This document shows positions 1 to 5,326 of a stretch of 7,277 nucleotides of DNA, piece by piece. Below the pieces are notes generated by a model, which saw nothing but the letters and a program-made list of their open reading frames with translations, did not search any database and was not told the origin of the DNA. The first letter of the stretch is position 1; each line of letters starts with the position of its first letter. This DNA comes from Candidatus Mediterraneibacter gallistercoris. Its GTDB lineage: Bacteria; Bacillota_A; Clostridia; Lachnospirales; Lachnospiraceae. Where the stretch lies: NCBI GenBank assembly GCA_019119745.1, contig DWWI01000110.1, positions 1 through 7,277 of the forward strand, in the 5' to 3' direction. The position numbers were made by a program, and so were the translations under genes.

Positions 1-185
1 TGATACTGTGTAAGTACTCCGACAGTATCAATGCCTGAATTAATACAGTTACTAAGCGGAAAATCAATAATACGGTACTTACCGCCAAAAGCCACAGCAG
101 GTTTTGCAACCTTTGCAGTAAGGACTCCCAACCGACTGCCCTGTCCGCCCGCCAACAGCATGGCAATCATTTCCTTTTTATACAT
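1..185 (-). CDS. glgC: Glucose-1-phosphate adenylyltransferase (ADP-glucose pyrophosphorylase), N-terminal part, truncated by window edge
   Basis: Read on the minus strand from ATG at 185, the first 61 residues begin [20 protein letters not shown] and continue through [20 protein letters not shown] to [11 protein letters not shown]. This is the nucleotidyltransferase signature of GlgC: the GGQGSRLG phosphate-binding loop (about residues 13-20), the KPA substrate segment, and the [12 protein letters not shown] block. The family makes ADP-glucose from glucose-1-phosphate and ATP, the committed step of bacterial glycogen synthesis in the cytosol. The start is supported by a GAGGTGA ribosome binding site about 4-6 bases upstream, on the minus strand near 190-196. 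The gene is divergent from murC and has its own promoter. The rest, including the remaining catalytic core and the C-terminal beta-helix, lies beyond base 1, so allosteric type and intactness cannot be judged. In many Clostridia glgC is followed by glgD, which cannot be seen here. Confidence 0.93.
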   Translation of the reverse strand, partial: MYKKEMIAMLLAGGQGSRLGVLTAKVAKPAVAFGGKYRIIDFPLSNCINSGIDTVGVLTQY

Positions 186-216
186 TGCGTCACCTCATTT
201 CTAGTTATATGCGTTT

Positions 217-225
217 ATTATACCA
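217..225 (-). promoter_or_regulatory. Extended -10 promoter of glgC
   Basis: On the minus strand this reads TGGTATAAT, a perfect TATAAT hexamer preceded by the TGn extension typical of strong Gram-positive sigma-A promoters. It lies about 32 bases upstream of the glgC start codon, giving a leader of roughly 25 bases. No good -35 hexamer is seen at 16-18 bases, which an extended -10 tolerates. Further upstream (241-300) are long A/T tracts that could act as an UP element for this promoter, and also for the divergent murC promoter. Confidence 0.6.
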
Positions 226-309
226 TATATTTGTCTTTAGAGAATAATTATTTACAATTTTTTCTTATTTTTTTTTAACTTTTTATTGATTTCGCACAAA
301 AAAGAACCG

Positions 310-338
310 CTTTCATTTTTTGCCATATATAGTATAAT
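310..338 (+). promoter_or_regulatory. Probable sigma-A promoter of murC
   Basis: A perfect TATAAT lies at 333-338, 60 bases before the murC start. The hexamer 17 bases upstream (310-315, CTTTCA) matches TTGACA at only three positions, so the -35 call is weak. The 241-300 block upstream is almost entirely A/T with runs of T, plausibly an UP element. Transcription would start near 345, leaving a leader of about 50 bases. This is the only good -10 I see in the correct orientation in the intergenic region. Confidence 0.5.
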
Positions 339-358
339 ATAAAAGGCTGAGGTATTTT

Positions 359-382
359 ATGACTGGTAAAACAAAAAATTAG
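359..382 (+). CDS. Possible 7-residue leader ORF upstream of murC (speculative)
   Basis: Immediately downstream of the predicted start of transcription is an ATG that opens a complete mini-ORF, MTGKTKN followed by TAG. It has a TGAGG ribosome-binding-like sequence at about 348-352, 6 bases before the ATG. It ends 15 bases before the murC start, just ahead of the murC ribosome binding site. Leader peptides of this size can tune a downstream start, but so short an ORF also arises by chance in AT-rich leaders. There are no runs of a single regulatory amino acid and no adjoining terminator hairpin, so I give it low weight. Confidence 0.13.
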   Translation: MTGKTKN

Positions 383-397
383 AGAAGAGGAATACCT

Positions 398-1774
398 ATG
401 TATAAGATTAATTTTGAAAAACCTATCCATATTCATTTTATCGGTATCGGCGGTATCAGCATGAGCGGTCTCGCCGAGATCCTGCTGGAAGAGGGCTTCA
501 CTGTATCCGGATCTGACTCAAAAGAGTCTCCGCTTACAAAGAAGCTTGAGTCTGAAGGCGCACATATCGCTTACGGTCAGAAAGCGGAAAATATCACTCC
601 GGATATCGACTGTGTAGTCTACACGGCAGCTATCAGCCGCAGCAACCCGGAGCTGATCGAAGCAGTGGCCCAGAAGATCCCGATGCTGACACGGGCCGAG
701 CTGCTCGGACAGCTTATGAAAAACTATGACACACCTATCGCCGTATCAGGGACCCACGGAAAGACGACGACAACTTCCATGATCTCCCATATACTGCTGG
801 AGGGCAACATGGATCCTACAATCTCCGTAGGCGGTATCCTCAAAGCGATCGGAGGTAATATCCGTGTCGGCAATTCAGAAACTTTTATTACGGAGGCCTG
901 TGAATATACAAACAGTTTTCTTCACTTTTTCCCGAAGATCAGCGTGATCCTGAATATCGAAGAAGATCATCTTGATTTCTTTAAGGATCTGGAAGATATC
1001 CGTCATTCATTTCATCAGTTTGCCGGACTGCTGCCGGAAGACGGCACCCTGGTCATCAACGGAGATATTAAAGATTATCGCGAAATTTACAGCGGACTCA
1101 GCTGTAATGTCGTAACATACGGATCTTCCGCCGAATTTGATTACAGCGCCGACAACATCACATATGACGAAAACGGACATGTTTCATTTGATCTGATCCG
1201 CCACGGCGAACATACTGATCATATTACATTATCCGTAACAGGCGACCATAACGTATCCAATGCTCTCGCTGCGATTGCCGTGGCAGATCTGCTTGATATC
1301 CCTATGGATATAACCAAAAAAGGGCTTCTGTCATTTTCCGGAACAGACCGCAGATTTGAATATAAAGGAGAGTTCAACGGCGTCACGGTAGTTGATGATT
1401 ACGCTCATCACCCGACCGAGATAGCGGCTACATTAAAAGCGGCCCAGCACTACCCGCATAATAAAGTGTGGTGTGTATTCCAGCCGCACACTTATACCCG
1501 TACCAAGGCGTTCTTCCACGAATTTGCGGAAGCGCTCTCTCATGCTGACCATCTGGTTCTGGCTGATATCTATGCCGCGCGTGAGACGGACACACTGGGC
1601 GTCTCCTCCGCAGATCTTGCGGAAGAAGTGAAAAAGCTTGGTACAGACACTCATTATTTCCCGAGTTTTGAAGAAATCGAGAAATTTTTAAGGGAAAACT
1701 GCAAAGCAGGCGATCTGCTCATCACAATGGGAGCGGGAGATATCGTCAAAGTCGGAGAAGATCTTCTTGCCTGA
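398..1774 (+). CDS. murC: UDP-N-acetylmuramate--L-alanine ligase MurC
   Basis: MurC joins L-alanine to UDP-MurNAc at the expense of ATP, the first amino-acid addition in cytosolic peptidoglycan precursor synthesis. All three Mur-ligase domains are visible in the 458 residues, a normal length. The N-terminal Rossmann-like UDP-sugar domain has GIGGISMSGLAEIL (about 16-29) and SGSD. The central ATPase has the P-loop SGTHGKTTTT (117-126), EACEY (166-170), NIEEDHLDFF (186-195) and HNVSN (284-288). The C-terminal domain begins near FSGTDRRFEYKG (313-324) and has DDYAHHPTEI (333-342) and QPHTYTRT (362-369). DDYAHHPTE and the N-terminal GIGGISMSG distinguish MurC from MurD, MurE and MurF. The start is supported by AGAGG at 386-390, 7 bases upstream. 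It sits alone rather than in a dcw cluster, which is common in Clostridia. No convincing terminator follows, so some readthrough into the downstream replication operon is possible. Confidence 0.97.
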   Translation: MYKINFEKPIHIHFIGIGGISMSGLAEILLEEGFTVSGSDSKESPLTKKLESEGAHIAYGQKAENITPDIDCVVYTAAISRSNPELIEAVAQKIPMLTRAELLGQLMKNYDTPIAVSGTHGKTTTTSMISHILLEGNMDPTISVGGILKAIGGNIRVGNSETFITEACEYTNSFLHFFPKISVILNIEEDHLDFFKDLEDIRHSFHQFAGLLPEDGTLVINGDIKDYREIYSGLSCNVVTYGSSAEFDYSADNITYDENGHVSFDLIRHGEHTDHITLSVTGDHNVSNALAAIAVADLLDIPMDITKKGLLSFSGTDRRFEYKGEFNGVTVVDDYAHHPTEIAATLKAAQHYPHNKVWCVFQPHTYTRTKAFFHEFAEALSHADHLVLADIYAARETDTLGVSSADLAEEVKKLGTDTHYFPSFEEIEKFLRENCKAGDLLITMGAGDIVKVGEDLLA

Positions 1775-1828
1775 AAAAACACAGCAGTGTCGGCAGCAGA
1801 AACGTCCTGTTTATCGGGCCTGTAAGAG

Positions 1829-1881
1829 TTATCCACACTTTCTACACAGAGTTATCTACAAAAAAGAGCCACTTACCCACG
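1829..1881 (+). promoter_or_regulatory. Cluster of same-strand DnaA-box-like 9-mers
   Basis: A perfect DnaA box, TTATCCACA, lies at 1829-1837. Two near-boxes follow in the same orientation: TTCTACACA at 1840-1848 and TTATCTACA at 1852-1860, each one mismatch from TTATNCACA. A weaker fourth, TTACCCACG, is at 1873-1881 with two mismatches. Start-to-start distances are 11, 12 and 21 bases, close to one, one and two helical turns, so all would face the same side of the helix. The cluster ends 13 bases before the -35 of the promoter for the DnaD/DnaI operon. The known role of such sites is binding of DnaA, either as a transcription factor or as an initiator. With no dnaA or dnaN nearby and few boxes, I infer DnaA-dependent regulation of the operon rather than an origin. 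The motif reading is firm. Occupancy by DnaA is inferred. Confidence 0.62.
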
Positions 1882-1893
1882 AAAAAGTTCTTT

Positions 1894-1922
1894 TTAACCT
1901 GTAGAGAAAATGCTATTATTAT
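1894..1922 (+). promoter_or_regulatory. Promoter of the dnaD-dnaI-prs operon
   Basis: TTAACC (1894-1899, four of six matches to TTGACA) is separated by 17 bases from TATTAT (1917-1922, five of six matches to TATAAT). An overlapping choice is the extended -10 TGCTATTAT at 1911-1919. Either would start transcription at about 1926-1930, giving a leader of roughly 90 bases before the start codon at 2016. The DnaA-box cluster lies immediately upstream. Confidence 0.5.
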
Positions 1923-1931
1923 TTAAGCAAG

Positions 1932-1958
1932 GAAAGCGGATCTGTCCGGTCTGCTTTC
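1932..1958 (+). terminator. Leader hairpin: possible attenuator, or terminator of murC readthrough
   Basis: Bases 1932-1942 pair with 1948-1958 as an 11-pair stem (GAAAGCGGATC with GGTCTGCTTTC, two G-U pairs) closing a 5-base loop. It is followed by TATTTT, an imperfect U-tract. It sits just downstream of the predicted promoter, so it would form in the leader of the replication operon and could also stop readthrough from murC. Its left arm is partly repeated as GAAAGCGGGAC at 1996-2006, next to the start codon of the downstream gene, which allows an alternative pairing of the right arm. The stem is clear. Its function is inferred. Confidence 0.45.
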
Positions 1959-2015
1959 TATTTTAAACTCTTAAGATAAATAACCGAGACAGAAAGAAAG
2001 CGGGACAAAAAGATT

Positions 2016-3065
2016 ATGAAAACATTAACATTGAAGAACAGATTCCAGACTAACGCGACTTTGCTTCCGAATGATTTTATAGACAATTACATGGTCGATG
2101 CCAACGGAGAATTTGTAAAGGTTTATCTTTTTTTACTGCGCCATCTGGATGATCCGTGTTCTTCGATCACGATCTCCATGATTGCCGACTGCCTTAATAA
2201 TACCGAGAACGATATACTTCGCGCTTTCCGCTACTGGGAAAAAGAAGGTCTGCTCTGCGTCGAACGCGATACAGACGGCAAGATTACAGGGCTGGAGCTG
2301 CAGAAGACAGCGCGGATCGGCAAAACAGCTACTGTCACACCAAAAGAAAATCATCAGGAGGAGCAGCCTGTCCGAAAAGCTTCCGATGGTCCGAAAGCAA
2401 ATTCCAAGGCTGTTCAGATCGATACATTCCGGGCGCAGAAAGAGATCAAGTCACTGCTATTCATTGCAGAACAATATCTGGGAAAAACACTGACACATTC
2501 CGAGATGGAGGCGATCACTTACTTTTATGATACACTGCATATGTCAGCAGACCTGATTGAATATCTGCTCGAAACATGCGTTGAGAATGGTCATAAAAGT
2601 ATGCATTATATTCAGAAAGTCGCCTTTTCATGGGCGGAGTCCGGGATTGAATCAGTTGCGCAGGCAAAGGAACAGTCAACGCTATACAGCCGCAACTGCT
2701 ATACGGTGCTCAATGCTTTCGGAATCAAAAACCGTGGTCCTGCCGCTTCAGAACTTACATATATCAAAAAGTGGGCGGAGGAATACGGATTCTCTCCGGA
2801 TATCATTGAAGAGGCATGCCGCCGCACCATAAGCGCAACGCATCAGCCGAGTTTTGAATATGCGGATAAAATCCTTACTAAATGGCATGGCAGAAACATC
2901 CGCCATCTCAGAGATATCACTTCTCTGGACGAAGAATATCAGAAAGAACACAGCGCGTCAAAGACGTCTGCAAGATCCAGAACAACTGCCCGGAATCTCA
3001 ATAATTTTGAGCGCCGCAGTTACGATATGGATTCTCTTGAGGAACAGTTATTAAACAGCAATTAA
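2016..3065 (+). CDS. DnaD-domain replication initiation protein (DnaB/DnaD-type helicase-loading factor)
   Basis: The 349-residue protein has the architecture of Firmicutes DnaD/DnaB replisome organizers, which act with DnaA at the origin to recruit the helicase loader. Residues about 15-95 look like a winged-helix domain (LPNDFIDNYMVD, a KVYLFLLRHL helix, ITISMIADCLNNTENDILRAFRYWEKEGLL). A polar, low-complexity linker follows (about 100-140). Then come two DnaD C-terminal-type helical domains: about 145-215, ending in YIQKVAFSWAESGI, and about 225-298, ending in YADKILTKWHGRNI. Both carry the Y-x3-I/L-x3-W pattern of the family. The tail NLNNFERRSYDMDSLEEQLL (328-347) is the conserved C-terminal motif of clostridial and phage DnaD-like proteins. 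It is followed 12 bases later by a DnaI-like ATPase, paralleling dnaB-dnaI of Bacillus. The ribosome binding site is poor (GGGA about 9 bases upstream), unlike its neighbours. Whether it is the equivalent of DnaB or DnaD of Bacillus cannot be decided from sequence alone, so no symbol is given. Confidence 0.88.
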   Translation: MKTLTLKNRFQTNATLLPNDFIDNYMVDANGEFVKVYLFLLRHLDDPCSSITISMIADCLNNTENDILRAFRYWEKEGLLCVERDTDGKITGLELQKTARIGKTATVTPKENHQEEQPVRKASDGPKANSKAVQIDTFRAQKEIKSLLFIAEQYLGKTLTHSEMEAITYFYDTLHMSADLIEYLLETCVENGHKSMHYIQKVAFSWAESGIESVAQAKEQSTLYSRNCYTVLNAFGIKNRGPAASELTYIKKWAEEYGFSPDIIEEACRRTISATHQPSFEYADKILTKWHGRNIRHLRDITSLDEEYQKEHSASKTSARSRTTARNLNNFERRSYDMDSLEEQLLNSN

Positions 3066-3077
3066 AGGAGCATATCC

Positions 3078-4076
3078 ATGGCACTTAAGAATTCACAATA
3101 TTACGCAATCATGCGGGAATACGAAAGGATCCGCCTGAAAAACCATGATCTTCTGAACGCCCGCTACGAAGAAGTTTATGAGAAGCTTCCCGAATTTAAG
3201 TCACTGGATGAATCTATCTCCATTCTCTCCGTCCAGTACGGAAAGAAACTCCTAAACGGGGATGAGAGCGCTCTTTCATCGCTGAAAGAGGAACTGGAAA
3301 TCCTGCGCAGCAGCAAAAAACAGCTTCTGACTTCTGCAGGATTTCCGGAAGATTATCTTGAACCGATCTATGACTGTCCTGACTGTAAGGACACCGGATA
3401 TATCGGAAATCAAAAATGTCACTGTTTTAAACAGGCCGTCATAAAGCTTTTGTATGAAGAGTCAAATATAAAAGAATTTCCGACAGAAGCATCTTTTGAT
3501 CATTTCAGGCTTGATTTTTACCCTTCTACACTTTATGATAAAACAACCGGGCGCAGTGCCCGCGCTATGATGGAGGATACTTTGAAAATCTGCCATCGCT
3601 TTGTCGACACTTTTGGCAAAGAGTTCCAGAACCTCTTCTTCTATGGAAGTGTCGGCGTGGGAAAGACTTTTCTTTCCACATGCATTGCCCGCGAAATTAT
3701 GGAGAAAGAATTCTCTGTCGTCTATTTTTCAGCGCCGCAGCTTTTCAACACACTTGCCCAGACCAAATTCAATAAGGGCGATACAGACGCTAAAAATATG
3801 ACAGACTATATATACAACTGCGATCTCCTGATTATTGATGATCTGGGCAGCGAATACACAAACGCCTTTATTTCCGCACAGTTTTTTACGTGCATCAACG
3901 AAAGGCTCATACACAGGAAGTCAACGATCATCTCAACAAATCTGTCTCTGGAATCGATCGCCGATCTCTATACAGAGCGGTCTTTTTCCAGAATCACGAG
4001 CAGTTATGCACTGTTGAAGATCATCGGTGATGATATACGTATCAGGAAAAAGTTAGAACACAGGGAGGAACATTAA
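3078..4076 (+). CDS. DnaC/DnaI-like AAA+ ATPase, probable replicative helicase loader
   Basis: This 332-residue protein matches the DnaC/DnaI helicase-loader family, which delivers the DnaB-type helicase (DnaC in Bacillus) to the melted origin. Residues about 10-95 are charged and helical, probably the helicase-binding arm. A small zinc-binding-like cluster follows: C100-P-D-C103 and C114-H-C116, in the context CPDCKDTGYIGNQKCHC. The AAA+ core has Walker A GSVGVGKT (190-197), Walker B DLLIIDDLG (249-257), sensor I ISTN (285-288) and an ERSFSRI segment (300-306) carrying the likely arginine finger, so the ATPase looks intact. The start has AAAGGAG at 3064-3070, 7 bases upstream. It follows the DnaD-domain gene by 12 bases, and its stop overlaps the prs start by one base (TAATG), so all three should be co-transcribed and translationally linked. 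IstB-type transposition ATPases share this fold, but the Cys cluster, the N-terminal arm and the DnaD-type neighbour favour the helicase loader. Confidence 0.9.
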   Translation: MALKNSQYYAIMREYERIRLKNHDLLNARYEEVYEKLPEFKSLDESISILSVQYGKKLLNGDESALSSLKEELEILRSSKKQLLTSAGFPEDYLEPIYDCPDCKDTGYIGNQKCHCFKQAVIKLLYEESNIKEFPTEASFDHFRLDFYPSTLYDKTTGRSARAMMEDTLKICHRFVDTFGKEFQNLFFYGSVGVGKTFLSTCIAREIMEKEFSVVYFSAPQLFNTLAQTKFNKGDTDAKNMTDYIYNCDLLIIDDLGSEYTNAFISAQFFTCINERLIHRKSTIISTNLSLESIADLYTERSFSRITSSYALLKIIGDDIRIRKKLEHREEH

Positions 4077-5260
4077 TGGTACGCCGAACAGAACGAATCT
4101 TGGAAAACATACCCGTGGGAAGTCTCGGACTTATCTCACTGGAAGGATGTGAGGAACTCGGAAAAAAAGTAGATGATTATCTTGTCCAGTGGCGTCATGA
4201 AAGCGCACACGAATATAAAGATGACATCGCATTTTCCGGATATGAAAAAGATACTTATCTGATCAATGCCAAAGTACCGCGTTTCGGTTCCGGTGAAGCA
4301 AAGGGCATCATCGGAGAATCCGTACGTGGAAAGGATCTCTATCTGATGGTGGACGTCTGCAATTACAGCGTTACCTATTCGCTTACCGGGCAGGTCAACC
4401 ACATGTCTCCGGATGATCATTTCCAGAATCTGAAGAGAATTATTGCCGCAATCGGCGGAAAGGGCAGACGTATTAATGTCATTATGCCGTTTCTGTATGA
4501 AAGCCGTCAGCATAAAAGAAGTTCCCGGGAATCATTAGACTGTGCCCTGGCGCTTCAGGAACTCGTGCGCATGGGAGTGGAAAATATCATCACTTTCGAT
4601 GCCCACGATCCCAGGGTCCAGAATGCGATACCTTTAAGCGGATTTGAGACTGTCGCGCCTACTTATCAGTTTATCAAGGGACTGTTGCGCACCGTAAAAG
4701 ATCTTAAGATTGACAGTAAACATATGATGGCGATCAGCCCGGATGAAGGCGGCACCAACCGTGCTGTCTATCTGGCAAACGTTCTTGGCCTGGATATGGG
4801 TATGTTCTATAAACGCCGTGATTATACACAGATCGTAAACGGACGCAACCCGATCGTGGCTCACGAATTTCTCGGAAGTTCTGTAGAAGGAAAAGATGTG
4901 ATCATCATCGATGACATGATCTCATCCGGTGACAGCATTATCGATGTGGCAACGGAGCTTAAACGGAGAAAAGCGAATAGAATCTTTGCCGCTGCAACAT
5001 TTGGTCTGTTCACAAACGGTATGGAGAAGTTTGACAAAGCTTATGAAGAAGGAATTATAACCGGTATACTGACAACCAATCTGATCTATCAGACACCGGA
5101 ACTTCTCTCCAAACCTTATTATATTAACTGTGATATGAGTAAATATATCGCTCTTATCATCGATACTCTGAACCATGACGGCTCAATCAGCTCCATCCTG
5201 AGCCCGAATGAACGAATTCAGAATGTACTCCGCAAATACAAAAACGGAGAACCGATCTAA
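4076..5260 (+). CDS. prs: Ribose-phosphate pyrophosphokinase (PRPP synthetase), long clostridial form
   Basis: The enzyme transfers pyrophosphate from ATP to ribose-5-phosphate to give PRPP, needed for purine, pyrimidine, NAD, histidine and tryptophan synthesis. Visible motifs are the flexible-loop region PFLYESRQHKRSSRE (138-152), the ribose/metal segment ITFDAHDPRVQNAIP (172-186), ISPDEGGTNRA (220-230), YKRRDY (245-250), and the PRPP-binding loop VIIIDDMISSGDSI (275-288). At 394 residues it is about 75 longer than the classical 310-320-residue enzyme. The extra length is mostly an N-terminal extension (first Prs-like block near 70-100) plus loop and C-terminal additions, which I believe is usual for one clostridial Prs group. 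DAHDPR replaces the DLHA found in the classical class. The start is fixed by GGGAGG at 4063-4068 and the TAATG overlap with the upstream ATPase gene. Co-expression with helicase-loading genes suggests coupling of replication initiation to nucleotide supply (inference). Confidence 0.93.
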   Translation: MVRRTERILENIPVGSLGLISLEGCEELGKKVDDYLVQWRHESAHEYKDDIAFSGYEKDTYLINAKVPRFGSGEAKGIIGESVRGKDLYLMVDVCNYSVTYSLTGQVNHMSPDDHFQNLKRIIAAIGGKGRRINVIMPFLYESRQHKRSSRESLDCALALQELVRMGVENIITFDAHDPRVQNAIPLSGFETVAPTYQFIKGLLRTVKDLKIDSKHMMAISPDEGGTNRAVYLANVLGLDMGMFYKRRDYTQIVNGRNPIVAHEFLGSSVEGKDVIIIDDMISSGDSIIDVATELKRRKANRIFAAATFGLFTNGMEKFDKAYEEGIITGILTTNLIYQTPELLSKPYYINCDMSKYIALIIDTLNHDGSISSILSPNERIQNVLRKYKNGEPI

Positions 5261-5291
5261 TCCGGTGTACCCTGACTATATTATCTATCCT

Positions 5292-5316
5292 GAGCGCGCT
5301 CAATTGAAGCGCGCTC
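5292..5316 (+). other. GC-rich hairpin between prs and the kdpD-like gene
   Basis: GAGCGCGCT (5292-5300) pairs perfectly with AGCGCGCTC (5308-5316), a 9-pair stem with a 7-base loop CAATTGA. No T-run follows, so it is not a canonical intrinsic terminator, although it may still mark the 3' end of the prs transcript. The stem ends only 10 bases before the predicted start of the kinase gene, exactly where a ribosome binding site should be. It is bracketed by two copies of CTGACTAT (5272-5279 and 5316-5323). Possible roles are mRNA 3'-end stabilisation, translation control of the kinase, or an operator. None can be chosen from sequence. Confidence 0.5.
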
Positions 5317-5326
5317 TGACTATCAT

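Noticed and set aside
281..330. A-run/T-run inverted sequences in the glgC-murC spacer as a terminator
   Set aside because: The best fold has several mismatches and few G-C pairs, and the genes on both sides are transcribed away from it, so no terminator is expected there.
1775..1828. An intrinsic terminator directly after murC
   Set aside because: Only a 4-pair ACAC/GTGT stem is visible and it lacks a T-tract, so I cannot support a terminator here.
1829..1922. This intergenic region as the main chromosomal origin, oriC
   Set aside because: There is only one perfect DnaA box with two or three degenerate ones, and neither dnaA, dnaN, rpmH nor gyrase genes are nearby. A regulatory role at the loader operon fits better.
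2016..4076. A prophage or insertion element replication module (DnaD-like plus DnaC-like or IstB-like genes)
   Set aside because: Such pairs occur in phages, but here they form a tight operon with prs next to murC, with no integrase, transposase, attachment repeats or change in base composition. The Cys cluster in the ATPase fits the chromosomal loader type.
4136..4513. A 125-codon minus-strand open frame opposite prs
   Set aside because: It is antisense to a clearly conserved enzyme, has no recognisable domain, and I see no ribosome binding site. It is a by-product of the codon pattern of prs.
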